Source: Tragulus kanchil (Eukaryota > Chordata > Mammalia > Artiodactyla > Tragulidae). From it: 64,000 nt of DNA. Where the stretch lies: contig JAIOJX010000026.1 of the NCBI GenBank assembly GCA_022376925.1, positions 198,934,400 through 198,998,399 on the forward strand. Reading direction: 5' to 3'. The position numbers were made by a program, and so were the translations under genes. Every line of letters starts with the position of its first letter. Within the stretch, counting starts at the first letter, position 1. Shown here piece by piece: positions 23,047-34,052 of this stretch. The notes beneath the pieces are model-generated. The model was not told the origin of the DNA, searched no databases, and saw only the letters and a program-made list of their open reading frames with translations.

Positions 23047-24130
23047 TTCATTTAAGAAACTACGACAGATGCACACCCATGATTAGGTGACTAACAGCTT
23101 TATGTTCACACTCCAGCCATATGTGCTAACACTAGAGAGGCAAGAGCTGGAATCTTATTGAAGAGAGGTTAGAAGAGCACCTTGGAGTATTAAAAAGGCC
23201 CCCAAACTGGGGAAAGTCATCTAAGAGCCAAGTTCTGCCATGAGTCTCAGTCTACATATTCCTGACCCTGGTTCTCACAATCTAAGATTTTCTCAAAGAA
23301 CTTTTGGGAAGCCAAGCCACTTAAACAGCCCATTTAAGGCATCCAAACTAAGGCTGGTATGTACTATTTGTTCTGAAAAGGAAATTCAGAACATTTAGAT
23401 ATGCAATTGAACCAAAAAAAAAAAAAAACCAATATTACACACATCTATCTTTCAAATACTAGCAGTCTCTTGAGCCAACTTTTTCATTTGGAGATTTATG
23501 TTACATCGATTTGGAAAACTAATTTAGTATACTAGGGCTATAATTCTACATTCAGCAATTACATTTTAGCAATCCATATTTGCAGAAAAATAAATTGGAA
23601 TGAGTTGCCTTTGAAAGAAATTTTTATCTGTGAAAATAATACATGTGTAATGGGTAGATACAGAAAATACATGGTAGAAAGTAAAAATCAACAGTAATTC
23701 CAATAGCAAGGGAAAACCTCAGTTGACATTTTAAGGTATTTACCCTCAAGTCTTTTCTACTCGTATGTTTAGACTTTTCTATTCATATATCTACTCATAT
23801 ATGTTTATTTATGCAGGATTTACATTTAAATGTATTTTTGAATATGTAAAAAATATATCTGACATTAAAGCCTAATTGAAATACATTAAGTGTTCAGAAT
23901 TTTATACTTTTTTTCTTCTGTTTCCTTAGTGCTTTTTCTTGAGCTTGAAGAATTTTGCATATATTTTTCATATTTATTGCAAGTATTTTCTCTGTTTAGC
24001 ATTTATTTGTTTCATTTTTTAATTGTAAAGGTTTCTAACAAATTTAGACAAACATCTACTACTGCTTCTATAGTTAAGTCTTTGATCTCCTAGGATGTGG
24101 TCATTTTTCTTCTATTTTTCTATTTTACTG
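23047..24130. other. AT-rich single-copy sequence
   Basis: No coding signal. 23621-23900 vaguely resembles an old interspersed repeat ('aaaatcaacagtaattcc'), but I cannot assign it. Confidence 0.4.
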
Positions 24131-24274
24131 TTTCATATTTTATATTTAATTTTAACGCATTTGATATTTATTTGGAGCTAAGGTGTAAGGTACCCAGCCA
24201 ACTTCATTTTTTTTCCTAAAGAGCTAAATAAATTGTCATCTCTTAAGCAAGGTTTCTTTCCCTGAAGTTTTTCT

Positions 24275-24559
24275 TTTTAAATATATATATATTTTTAATT
24301 TTGGCCTCCTTTATTGGTCCTTTATTTTTATTTACTTTCATCCATTTTCATTCTTTTGGCCTGTGGGGGCCTTCCACTGCAGTGGATTCTCTCACTGCAG
24401 AGCACTGGCTCTGGGCGCATGTGCTCCAGAGCACCGGCTCTCAATTGGACACATTTGTCCAGCCACTTCATAGCACGTGGGATCTTCCCGGGCCAGGGAT
24501 TGAACCGACGCCCCTTGCACTGCAAGGCGGACTCTTTACCCACTGGACCACCAGGGAAG
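24275..24559 (-). mobile_element. CHR-variant SINE, antisense
   Basis: On the minus strand the head is 'tggtggtccagtgggtaaag', then the B box in 'cggttcaatccctggcc', 'ctatgaagtggctggac', 'gagcacatgcgcccagagcc', 'gaatgaaaatggatgaaag' and 'aaaggaggccaaaatt', then an A/T-rich tail. Same family as 22704-23030. Copy at 25421-25705. Confidence 0.85.
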
Positions 24560-24589
24560 GGAAGCCTATCCTGCAGTTTTATGATACCA

Positions 24590-25033
24590 TCTTCTGTGGA
24601 TTGAAACGTGTCCTCCAGAATGATACGTCAAAAGTCCTAAGTTTCAGATTTCAAGCAACCTTATTTAAAAATAGGGTCATTGCAAACTTAATTAGTTAGG
24701 AAATGGTCATGCTGGAATAGGGTGGGCCCTTAATCCAATTTGAAGAAAAGAGCTGACCCAGAGAGGAGAATCGCCAAGTGAAGACTAAGAAATGCAGGGA
24801 AAAGACTGACATGCAAAGACAGCACCAGAGGCTGGAGTCCTGTTGCCACAGCCCAGAAGGAACAAAGATGGCCAATCAGAAGTCAAAACAGGCAAGGAAG
24901 GATACTTCCTCAGAATCTCCAGAGAGAGCATTGTTCTGCAGACAACTTGAAATTCAAGCCTCCAGAACTGTCAGACAATAAATTTCCACCACGTTTGTGT
25001 TACGTCATTACAGTAGCCCGAAGAAATGAATGC
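24590..25033 (+). mobile_element. MaLR-type LTR, sense
   Basis: 'ctgtggattgaaacgtgtcc', 'caaccttatttaaaaatagg', 'gggtgggcccttaatccaat', 'gcctccagaactgtcagac', then the polyadenylation signal AATAAA at 24977-24982 and 'acagtagcccgaagaaatga' at the end. This is the order of MST/MLT1-like MaLR LTRs. Ancient and non-coding. Confidence 0.75.
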
Positions 25034-25420
25034 ACCCTCTTTATCAGATGTAAATCTCTTATGAACTAGCATGTTTTTTGGTTCCATTGATTTATGTCTA
25101 TTACTGTATGAGTATATTGCTAGGTTATTAAGTTTTTGATTTAATATGCAGTACTTTTCCCTTCACTATTTATCTTTTCTGAAATTTCTTATTAATCGCA
25201 CAAATTATTCCTAACAATAAGTTTTATTTTTAGAATAAATGCATCAAGTCCTGTTTCCTCCAAAATACAAACCTGATAGTTCATATTTTATATTTAATTT
25301 TAACGCATTTGATATTTATTTGGGGCTAAGGTGTAAGGTACCCAGCCAACTTCATTTTTTTTCCTAAAGAGCTAAATAAATTGTCATCTCTTAAGCGAGG
25401 TTTCTTTCCCTGAAGTTTTT

Positions 25421-25705
25421 TTTTAAATATATATATATTTTTAATTTTGGCCTCCTTTATTGGTCCTTTATTTTTATTTACTTTCATCCATTTTCATTCT
25501 TTTGGCCTGTGGGGGCCTTCTACTGCAGTGGATTCTCTCACTGCAGAGCACTGGCTCTGGGCGCATGTGCTCCAGAGCACCGGCTCTCAATTGGACACAT
25601 TTGTCCAGCCACTTCATAGCACATGGGATCTTCCCGAGCCAGGGATTGAACCGACGCCCCTTGCACTGCAAGGCGGACTCTTTACCCACTGGACCACCAG
25701 GGAAG
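25421..25705 (-). mobile_element. CHR-variant SINE, antisense (duplicate copy)
   Basis: Copy of 24275-24559 at offset 1146 with a few transitions. Confidence 0.85.
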
Positions 25706-25735
25706 GGAAGCCTACCCTGCAGTTTTATGATACCA

Positions 25736-26179
25736 TCTTCTGTGGATTGAAACATGTCCTCCAGAATGATACGTCAAAAGTCCTAAATTTCAGATTTCAA
25801 GCAACCTTATTTAAAAATAGGGTCATTGCAAACTTAATTAGTTAGGAAATGGTCATGCTGGAATAGGGTGGGCCCTTAATCCAATTTGAAGAAAAGAGCT
25901 GACCCAGAGAGGAGAATCGCCAAGTGAAGACTAAGAAATGCAGGGAAAAGACTGACATGCAAAGACAGCAACAAAGGCTGGAGTCCTGTTGCCACAGCCC
26001 AGAAGCAACAAAGATGGCCAATCAGAAGTCAAAACAGGCAAGGAAGGATACTTCCTCAGAATCTCCAGAGAGAGCATTGTTCTGCAGACAACTTGAAATT
26101 CAAGCCTCCAGAACTGTCAGACAATAAATTTCCACCACGTTTGTGTTACGTCATTACAGTAGCCCGAAGAAATGAATGC
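25736..26179 (+). mobile_element. MaLR-type LTR (duplicate copy)
   Basis: Copy of 24590-25033 at offset 1146. Confidence 0.75.
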
Positions 26180-26427
26180 ACCCTCTTTATCAGATGTAAA
26201 TCTCTTATGAACTAGCATGTTTTTTGGTTCCATTGATTTATGTCTATTACTGTATGAGTATATTGCTAGGTTATTAAGTTTTTGATTTAATATGCAGTAC
26301 TTTTCCCTTCACTATTTATCTTTTCTGAAATTTCTTATTAATCGCACAAATTATTCCTAACAATAAGTTTTATTTTTAGAATAAATGCATCAAGTCCTGT
26401 TTCCTCCAAAATACAAACCTGATAGTT

Positions 26428-28230
26428 CATGTACAGGGATTCATCACTTAAAAACAATAAAAAGTCACACGATGATTACATTATGTAACAACATACCCAG
26501 TTTCTTTGATATAGGATTTCTATTTTTAAAATTGATTTAAATTTAAAAATTTACATTTATTCCAGAAAACTGGACCAAGGCATGATTTTAAAACAATTAT
26601 AGATCTTAAAGAATAAAAATCTTATATTACAAACAGTTGAAGGAAACTGTATTTTTTGAATAATAACTTTATTATTATTGATAATAATGCATACCTCTTT
26701 GATTTTCACATTACTTTAAAAGTTTAAAAATTCCTTCCCATCATTGACTACAAGTAAACAGTGTAATAGACATTCTGCCTCAAAGATGTTACCACATTTA
26801 CCACCTACCCAACCTAATGCCTCAATTCCAATCATAAATGTTTTTCCAAAATCCTTATCCCCTTCCCAGAAGTCTTCCCTCCCTGTTCCCTGAATGCTTG
26901 GATCCTATCAGTCCCTCAAGGTGCCCTAGAAGTTGCTGGTACCATGAAGCCTGGAGGTCACTTTAGTTGGAAACACTGTCTTCCTATTGCTTAACTCGTC
27001 ACTTTCTGTCTATAGTTCATGTTGCACTTACCCTGTATTGTGTAATAATGTTACCTTTTGTCTATGTTTAGGATTTGAACTATGATTTATTAAGTCACCT
27101 TCATTTGAGCAATGTATTTTGTGACAATGTATACGAAGCCCTTTTTCAAAAGTCAGATAGGCTAATTCCACGTACTCTTCCTAAATTTGTGCTTCTAAAT
27201 TACCTATTCCTTATGTAAGTAGCTGAAGAGAAATGGCCTCACCCAAGACATTTTTGTAGAGGGGAACACCCAGCATTTAAAAGGCTTCTCTATGTAGGTC
27301 ATGGTTGGATCCCACAGCTGTCTTGCCACATATTATCTACAGACATCAGTGCTACAGTGATATTTTCCAACAAAGCTTCAAACATCACTTTCTCTGTGTG
27401 ATGGGATCCGCACTGGGCAAAGGGTCAGAAAGACTGGATTCAGGTTCTGGCTTTGTTCTAATCTTTCCTTCTCTGGGCCTGCTTCTTCATCTGTATCATG
27501 ATGCTATTGTGCTAGGATTACTGGGAAGTGGAGGTTTTTGTTGCAAGGCATATTTGTTGTTTCATTGATTTTTGCTTTATTTTGTTTTGATTGCAGCAGC
27601 AGTAAAGACTTTTAAAAAGTAAAGTGGGAGGAGAGGCAATAATTGATTTAAAGAAATAGAGCCTCTCTGGTGGAAGCTGGGGGAAGCAGCTAGAAACCTG
27701 CCTATTGACCTTCCCCACTTCTCACTGCAACTTTGGAGGCTCCTCTGTGGCCTGAACCCCCAGGGTGGTTCCTGAGAACACACTTTGAAATCATTAAACT
27801 AGGTCAGGGTTTCCTAAGCTTCAGATACCCATGTACCAATGTGTGATTTCTGCCTGAATCATCATACTTATTCTTTATTCATACATTCAATGAAGATTTG
27901 TTGAGGTACACTGCACTTAGTATCAGATGCTATTTTTCTAACCACACCCACTTGTTTAACTTAACTAATTTCCCTAACCTTATTCTAAGCAAAAAAAAAA
28001 TCTCACATAGGGCATTAGCTATGTATTTCTAACACATTTGAAAATATGTATGCAACGATTCCATTTGGAAATGTTCCTCTTCACACCTAAGTCATTTCGG
28101 CATCCTTACAGTATGTGGGACACATTTGGGAAACATACTGCCCTCGTTTTTCCTAGTATGACCAGTCCACACTCAGGTCGGATGCAGATCTGGGTTTCTT
28201 CTGTATACTGCTGTCACTCCTATTCATCTT
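26428..28230. other. single-copy non-coding sequence with MIR and L2 relics
   Basis: AT-rich. About 27415-27530 resembles a MIR ('ggattcaggttctggctttg', 'cttctctgggcctgcttctt'). About 27880-27950 resembles an antisense L2 end ('tacattcaatgaagatttgt'). No coding signal. Confidence 0.45.
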
Positions 28231-28569
28231 AAGAAAATACTCGGGCTTCCTTGGTGGTCCAGTGGGTAAGGACTCCGCCTTGCAGTGCAAGAGGCGCTGG
28301 TTCGATCCCTGGCCTGGGAAGATCCCACATGCCGCAGAGCGGCTGGATCGATGTGTCCAATTACTGAGCCGGAGCTCTGGAGCACATGTGCCCAGAGCTG
28401 CTGCTCTGCGAAAACAGAGGCCACCGCAATGGGAGGCCCAGGTGGGCCAAAGAACAAAGACGGATGAAAATAGAAAAATGAAAGACCAATAGAAGTGGCC
28501 CGCCTGCCCCCTCCCTCCGCAACCCGTGCCCCCACCAAAAAAAAAAAAAAAGAAAGAAAGAAAATACTC
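28231..28569 (+). mobile_element. CHR-variant SINE with 12-bp target-site duplication
   Basis: The SINE occupies 28243-28557, flanked by exact 12-bp repeats 'aagaaaatactc' (28231-28242 and 28558-28569). The target reads tt|aagaaaa, close to the L1 endonuclease preference. The head has 'tggtccagtgg' (A box) and 'ggttcgatccc' (B box). The body matches 22704-23030 through 'gaccaatagaagtggcc' and a C-rich segment before the A-tail. Confidence 0.9.
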
Positions 28570-28574
28570 ATCAT

Positions 28575-29150
28575 GTGCTTAATTCATTGCTGCAGTGTCT
28601 CCTATGTAGGGAATGGCCTTCACACTTTCTTCATCATCCAGATGATCATCAAAGGCAAATACATGTACCACACGTTCATGATCCATTCCTCTGTCAGCAA
28701 ATATTTAGATTGCTTTCATGTCTTGGCTATTGTAAATATTGCTGCTACAAACATTGGGGTGCATATATCTTTTTGAATAGAGTTTTCTCCAGTTACATGC
28801 CCAGGAGTGGGATTGCTAGATCATATGATAGCTCTCTTTCTAATTTTTTAAGGAACCATCATACTATTCTCCATAGTGGCTGCCCCAATTTATATTCAAC
28901 AGTGTGAGAGGCTTCCTTTTTCTCCATATCTTCTCCAGCACTTATTATTTGCAGACATTTGAAGATGGCCGTTCTGACTGGTGTGAAGTGATATCTCATT
29001 GTAGTTTTGATTTGCTTTCTTCTAATAATTAGTGATATTGAGCATCTTTTCATGTGCTTGTTGGCCATCTACATGTCTTCTTTGGAGAAATAACTGTTTA
29101 GGTCTTCCCATTTTTTGGTGGGGTTGTTTGGTTTTATGGATATTAAGCTG
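28575..29150 (-). mobile_element. L1 LINE, antisense (part 1)
   Basis: 'tgtcttggctattgtaaata', 'ttggggtgcatatatctttt', 'aggagtgggattgctagatc' and 'ttcatgtgcttgttggccat' are the distal L1 ORF2/3' region in reverse. It is interrupted at 29150 by a solo LTR and resumes at 29656. Confidence 0.85.
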
Positions 29151-29655
29151 TGTTGACTAAAAAGATGAACAACTTGAGAGTTGTGGGTTAAGTTTTATTT
29201 GGGGCATAATTAGGACTGCAGTCTGGGAGACAGCACCTCAGATAGTTCTGAGAAACTGCTCCAAAGAGGCAGCTGGAGGAAGGCCAATATTTAAGGATTT
29301 TGGTGAGGGGGGAGTTTAATATCATTAAACAGTCATTTTACAAAGGGTCACAGATAGTCACGAGGATCTGATGTCACCATGAGGAGATTTAGTGCTTTCC
29401 TAAATCTGAGGCGATGCAAGGATTGAGATAATAAAAGCTGTTCCTAAAAGCATCCACCTATCTAAAGACCTGCCCCACCAGATTCCCTGGAGCACAGAGT
29501 GCCTCTACCCCACCCTGATCTCCATCAGGGGATATTGAAGGTCAGCAGCTCTCAACAACATAGGGTCTGGTCTCTGCCAAGGCAGACGGCAAATGTCCTT
29601 GTTGTCTAGGCAATGGCAATGTAATTGGTACATGCCAGTCTGTAGTTGACAGCTG
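29147..29655 (-). mobile_element. solo ERV LTR (class I-like), minus strand
   Basis: The LTR spans 29151-29651 (501 bp), starting TGTTGAC and ending TTGACA on plus. It is flanked by 4-bp duplications 'gctg' (29147-29150 and 29652-29655) of an L1 target that is otherwise continuous. Four-base duplications are typical of class I (gammaretrovirus-like) ERVs. The plus-strand 'ttttatttgg' near 29193 gives an AATAAA signal on minus, hence the orientation. No internal viral genes adjoin it. Confidence 0.75.
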
Positions 29656-29745
29656 CATAAGCTGTTTATATATTTTGGAAATCAAGTCCTTGTTGGTTGC
29701 ATTGTTTATAAATATTTTCTCCCATTTTGTGTGTTGACCTCTAGA
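29656..29745 (-). mobile_element. L1 LINE, antisense (part 2)
   Basis: Continuation of 28575-29150 after the solo LTR: 'gctgtttatatattttggaa' and 'tattttctcccattttgtg'. Confidence 0.8.
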
Positions 29746-29981
29746 TGGGGTATGTATAAAATGGAATATTAGTCAGCCATACAAAAGAATGAAATACTGT
29801 CATTTGCAGTAACATAGATGAACCCACAGTTTATCATACTAAGTGAAGTAAGCTAGACAAAGATCACATGATATAACTTAGATGTAGAACCTAAAAAGTA
29901 ATACAAATGAACTTAATAACACACCAGAAATACACTGAGAGACATAGAAAACAAACTTAGGGTTAAAACAAAAAGGAGAGG
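29746..29981 (+). mobile_element. L1 LINE 3' region, sense (part 1)
   Basis: 'aaaatggaatattagtcagc', 'gtttatcatactaagtgaag' and 'gacatagaaaacaaacttag' follow the L1 ORF2 end and 3'UTR. It is then interrupted by a CHR-variant SINE. The L1 continues beyond it. Copy at 30902-31137. Confidence 0.85.
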
Positions 29982-30252
29982 GGCTTCCCTGGTGGTCCAG
30001 TGGGTAGGGACACCACCTTGCAGTACAAGGGGCACCAATTCGATCCCTGGCCTGGGAAGATCCCATGTGCCGCAGAGTGACTGGACCTATGTGTCACCAA
30101 GCCGGAGTTCTGGAGCGCACATGCCCAGAGCCGGTGCTCTGCAGCGAGAGAGGCCACTGTGATGGGAGGCCCACACAGACCAAAGAACAAAGATGGATGA
30201 AAATGAATAAATGAAAGACCAATAGAAGTGCCCCCTCCCCATAAAAAAAAGA
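29982..30252 (+). mobile_element. CHR-variant SINE inside L1, sense
   Basis: Head 'gcttccctggtggtccagtg', B-box region 'aattcgatccctggcctgg', body 'cagagtgactggacctatgt', 'ggagcgcacatgcccagag', end 'gaccaatagaagtgcccc' plus A-run. It lacks about 10 bases of the 'ccaatt' region present in other copies. Inserted in the L1 3'UTR. Copy at 31138-31404. Confidence 0.85.
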
Positions 30253-30332
30253 GGGGAGGGATAAATTAGGAGTCTGGGGTTAACTTATACACACAGCTAT
30301 ATATCTAATAAATGAAAAGGATCTTTTTATGT

Positions 30333-30658
30333 TAAAAAGCAAGCATCTCTTTGCCAACAAAGGTCCATATAGTCAGGACTACTACTCCAGTAGTCATGCA
30401 TGATTGTGAGAGTTGAGTCATAAAGAAGGCTGAGCATTGAAAGACTGACGCTTTCAAACCATGGTGCTAGATAAGACTCTTGAGAGTCCTTTGGAGAGCA
30501 ACGAGATCAAACCAGTCAATCCTAAAGGAAATCAATCCTGAATATTCATTGGAAGGACTGATGCTGAAGTCGTAATACTTGCGCCACCTAAGTCAAAGAG
30601 GCAACTCATTAGAAAAGACCCTGATGCTGGGAAAGATTGAGGGCAAGAAGGAAGAGGC
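30333..30658 (+). mobile_element. BovB LINE 3' part, cut at junction
   Basis: First copy of the BovB described at 31464-31986. It stops at the duplication I junction. Confidence 0.8.
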
Positions 30659-30689
30659 CAAGATTCCCTGGAGCACGCCCCCCCGGGAT

Positions 30690-30806
30690 ATTGAAGGTCA
30701 GCAGCTCTCAACAACATAGGGTCTGGTCTCTGCCAAGGCAGACGGCAAATGTCCTTGTTGTCTAGGCAATGGCAATGTAATTGGTACATGCCAGTCTGTA
30801 GTTGAC
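30690..30806 (-). mobile_element. solo LTR fragment (duplicate copy)
   Basis: Repeats the last ~120 bp of the 29151-29651 LTR because duplication I begins inside it. It is not a second insertion. Confidence 0.75.
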
Positions 30807-30901
30807 AGCTGCATAAGCTGTTTATATATTTTGGAAATCAAGTCCTTGTTGGTTGCATTGTTTATAAATATTTTCTCCCATTTTGTGTGTTGACCTCTAG
30901 A

Positions 30902-31137
30902 TGGGGTATGTATAAAATGGAATATTAGTCAGCCATACAAAAGAATGAAATATTGTCATTTGCAGTAACATAGATGAACCCACAGTTTATCATACTAAGT
31001 GAAGTAAGCCAGACAAAGATCACATGATATAACTTAGATGTAGAACCTAAAAAGTAATACAAATGAACTTAATAACACACCAGAAATACACTGAGAGACA
31101 TAGAAAACAAACTTAGGGTTAAAACAAAAAGGAGAGG
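30902..31137 (+). mobile_element. L1 LINE 3' region, sense (duplicate copy)
   Basis: Copy of 29746-29981. Confidence 0.85.
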
Positions 31138-31404
31138 GGCTTCCCTGGTGGTCCAGTGGGTAGGGACACCACCTTGCAGTACAAGGGGCACCAATTCGAT
31201 CCCTGGCCTGGGAAGATCCCATGTGCCGCAGAGTGACTGGACCTATGTGTCACCAAGCCGGAGTTCTGGAGCGCACATGCCCAGAGCCGGTGCTCTGCAG
31301 AGAGAGAGGCCACTGTGATGGGAGGCCCACACAGACCAAAGAACAAAGATGGATGAAAATGAATAAATGAAAGACCAATAGAAGTGCCCCCTCCCCATAA
31401 AGAA
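31138..31404 (+). mobile_element. CHR-variant SINE inside L1 (duplicate copy)
   Basis: Copy of 29982-30252, with a slightly different A-tail ('ccataaagaaaaagag'). Confidence 0.85.
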
Positions 31405-31463
31405 AAAGAGGGGAGGGATAAATTAGGAGTCTGGGGTTAACTTATACACACAGCTATATATCT

Positions 31464-31986
31464 AATAAATGAAAAGGATCTTTTATGTTAAAAAGCAAGC
31501 ATCTCTTTGCCAACAAAGGTCCATATAGTCAGGACTACTACTCCAGTAGTCATGCATGATTGTGAGAGTTGAGTCATAAAGAAGGCTGAGCATTGAAAGA
31601 CTGACGCTTTCAAACCGTGGTGCTAGATAAGACTCTTGAGAGTCCTTTGGACAGCAACGAGATCAAACCAGTCAATCCTAAAGGAAATCAATCCTGAATA
31701 TTCATTGGAAGGACTGATGCTGAAGTCGTAATACTTGCGCCACCTAAGTCAAAGAGGCAACTCATTAGAAAAGACCCTGATGCTGGGAAAGATTGAGGGC
31801 AAGAAGGGAAGAGGGAAACAGAGGATGAGATGGTCGGATGGCATCACTAACACATTGGACATGCGTTTGAGCAAACTCTGGGAGACAGTGAAAGACAGGG
31901 AAGCCTGGAGTGCTGCAGTCCACAGGGTCTCAGAAGGTTGAACACAACTTAGTGAGTAAACAACAATGTATAAAATAAATGAAAAG
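31464..31986 (+). mobile_element. BovB (RTE) LINE 3' part inserted in L1, with target-site duplication
   Basis: The BovB occupies 31477-31973, flanked by 13-bp repeats 'aataaatgaaaag' (31464-31476 and 31974-31986). The host L1 continues on both sides. It is 5' truncated and holds the end of the BovB ORF: a frame at 31735-31941 includes '[13 protein letters not shown]', the conserved C-terminal BovB motif. It ends 'acacaacttagtgag'. Dead copy. Confidence 0.88.
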
Positions 31987-32150
31987 AACCTACTGTATAA
32001 CACACAGAAATATATTCAATATCTTGTGACAACCTATAATGAAAAGCAATCAAATATATATGCATTAACTGAATTATTTTGCTGTATACTTGAAACTAAC
32101 ATAATACTGTAAATCAATTATCCTTCAATTTTTAAAAAAGGGGAAAAAAA
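31987..32150 (+). mobile_element. L1 LINE 3' end, sense (after BovB)
   Basis: 'ctactgtataacacacagaa', 'attttgctgtatacttgaaa', 'taaatcaattatccttcaat' and an A/G-rich tail close the L1 begun at 29746/30902. Its last ~90 bp recurs at 33166-33255. Confidence 0.85.
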
Positions 32151-32514
32151 GGAACACAAGGTATGATGAAACCACTTTCCCAGAACAGGCAGACACCTTG
32201 ACAAAGAAAACACCAATATGTGGAAAGCTGATAGAATACCAATATCATATAGTGCTTTAGGAGGATTTTTCAGGCTTAAAGACAAGAGCGGGGTCCTGTG
32301 AAGCCAGCAATGGATGCTTCAAGTTCAGGTCACAAGTAGTCCCGTTCCCTTCCCAAAAGGCCTGGCTGCTGCATAGAGAACCCTGTAATGTTCTTTGTCC
32401 TGGCTCCATTCTCCCAGTCTAACCTCAAGTCAAAGTCTGCTAAGGCAAGGACTGCCTCCAGTGAGGGAACCCTAGGCTACAGACCTCCCTACCCTCCTAT
32501 TGTGGAGAAGCACA

Positions 32515-32945
32515 TGTTGTTGTTCAGTCACTTAGTCGTGTCTGACTCTTGGCAATCTCATGGACTGCAGCATACCACGCTTCCTTGTCCTTCACTATCT
32601 TCAGGAGTTTTCTCGTGTCCATTGAATCGATGATGCCATCCAACCATCTCATCCTCTGTCGCCCCCCTCTCCTCTTGCCCTCAATCTTTCCCAGCATCAG
32701 GGTCTTTTCAAATGAGCCAGCTCTTTGCATAAAGTGGCCTAAGTATTGGAGTTTCAGCTTCAGCATGAGTCCTTCTGATGAATATTCAGGATTGATTTCC
32801 TTTAGGATTGATGTCTTTGCTGTCCAAAGGACTCCTTGGAGTCTTCTCCATACCATAATTCAAAGCATCAATTCTTTGGCACTCAGCCTGCTTTATACTC
32901 CAACTCTCACATCCATACATGACTACTGGAAAAACCATACCTTTA
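32515..32945 (-). mobile_element. BovB LINE 3' part, antisense
   Basis: The minus strand carries an uninterrupted 110-codon frame (32524-32856) with '[20 protein letters not shown]' and '[13 protein letters not shown]', the BovB ORF C-terminus. The 3' end lies at 32515 ('ttgttgttcagtcacttag' on plus). It is better preserved than the 31477 copy but 5' truncated, so inactive. Copy at 33621-34052. Confidence 0.9.
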
Positions 32946-33165
32946 ACTGGCCATTTCTAAAGGCTAGACCTTTCCTGGGGCCTGCCTTCACCCCTTCAAC
33001 CCTCACTTAAGAAAGGAACCAACTACACACAAACTCTCCATCACCATGAATTTCCTGCCAATTATTGAAAGAGACCCATAGTAACCGCAGAGGCAGAGAC
33101 TCTTAGAACTACATGCAGAGGTTTTCCAGTGGCTGGGCTGTAGCCAACCCTTTGTGCAAACTCAA

Positions 33166-33255
33166 TATATGCATTAACTGAATTATTTTGCTGTATACTT
33201 GAAACTAACATAATACTGTAAATCAATTATCCTTCAATTTTAAAAAAGGGGAAAA
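33166..33255 (+). mobile_element. L1 LINE tail (duplicate copy)
   Basis: Repeats the last part of 31987-32150 because duplication J starts in it. Confidence 0.8.
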
Positions 33256-33620
33256 AAAGGAACACAAGGTATGATGAAACCACTTTCCCAGAACAGGCAG
33301 ACACCTTGACAAAGAAAACACCAATATGTGGAAAGCTGATAGAATACCAATATCATATAGTGCTTTAGGAGGATTTTTCAGGCTTAAAGACAAGAGCGGG
33401 TCCTGTGAAGCCAGCAATGGATGCTTCAAGTTCAGGTCACAAGTAGTCCCGTTCCCTTCCCAAAAGGCCTGGCTGCTGCATAGAGAACCCTGTAATGTTC
33501 TTTGTCCTGGCTCCATTCTCCCAGTCTAACCTCAAGTCAAAGTCTGCTAAGGCAAGGACTGCCTCCAGTGAGGGAACCCTAGGCTACAGACCTCCCTACC
33601 CTCCTATTGTGGAGAAGCAC

Positions 33621-34052
33621 ATGTTGTTGTTCAGTCACTTAGTCATGTCTGACTCTTGGCAATCTCATGGACTGCAGCACACCACGCTTCCTTGTCCTTC
33701 ACTATCTTCAGGAGTTTTCTCGTGTCCATTGAATCGATGATGCCATCCAACCATCTCATCCTCTGTCGCCCCCCTCTCCTCTTGCCCTCAATCTTTCCCA
33801 GCATCAGGGGTTTTTCCAATGAGCCAGCTCTTTGCATAAAGTGGCCTAAGTATTGGAGTTTCAGCTTCAGCATGAGTCCTTCTGATGAATATTCAGGATT
33901 GATTTCCTCTAGGATTGATGTCTTTGCTGTCCAAAGGACTCCGTGGAGTCTTCTCCATACCATAATTCAAAGCATCAATTCTTTGGCACTCAGCCTGCTT
34001 TATACTCCAACTCTCACATCCATACATGACTACTGGAAAAACCATACCTTTA
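33621..34052 (-). mobile_element. BovB LINE 3' part, antisense (duplicate copy)
   Basis: Copy of 32515-32945. The frame 33643-33963 has a few amino-acid changes (for example K to E in '[14 protein letters not shown]'). Confidence 0.9.

Larger units (their letters stand above)
24131..26427. repeat. direct duplication H, about 1.15 kb (junction ~25280)
   Basis: Copy 1 is about 24131-25279 and copy 2 about 25280-26427, offset 1146 bp. Differences are mostly scattered transitions ('ccttccactg'/'ccttctactg', 'cccgggcc'/'cccgagcc', 'gcacgtggg'/'gcacatggg'), as between alleles. The pair carries a CHR-variant SINE and a MaLR LTR. Confidence 0.9.
29479..31815. repeat. direct duplication I, about 1.16 kb (junction ~30659)
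   Basis: Copy 1 is about 29479-30658 and copy 2 about 30659-31815, offset 1156 bp. Copy 2's first 30 bases are compressed ('gagcacgcccccccgggat' replaces a longer stretch at 29488-29535). Copy 1's end loses homopolymer bases ('aagaaggaagagg' against 'aagaagggaagaggg'). Confidence 0.92.

Noticed and set aside
24301..24699. 132-codon frame (repeated at 25447-25845) as a conserved duplicated gene
   Set aside because: Most of it is the antisense of a CHR-variant SINE. Similar peptides at 18240, 22543, 28224, 29963 and 41445 are the same SINE elsewhere.
32524..32856. 110-codon open frame on minus as a host gene
   Set aside because: It is the C-terminus of the BovB retrotransposon ORF.
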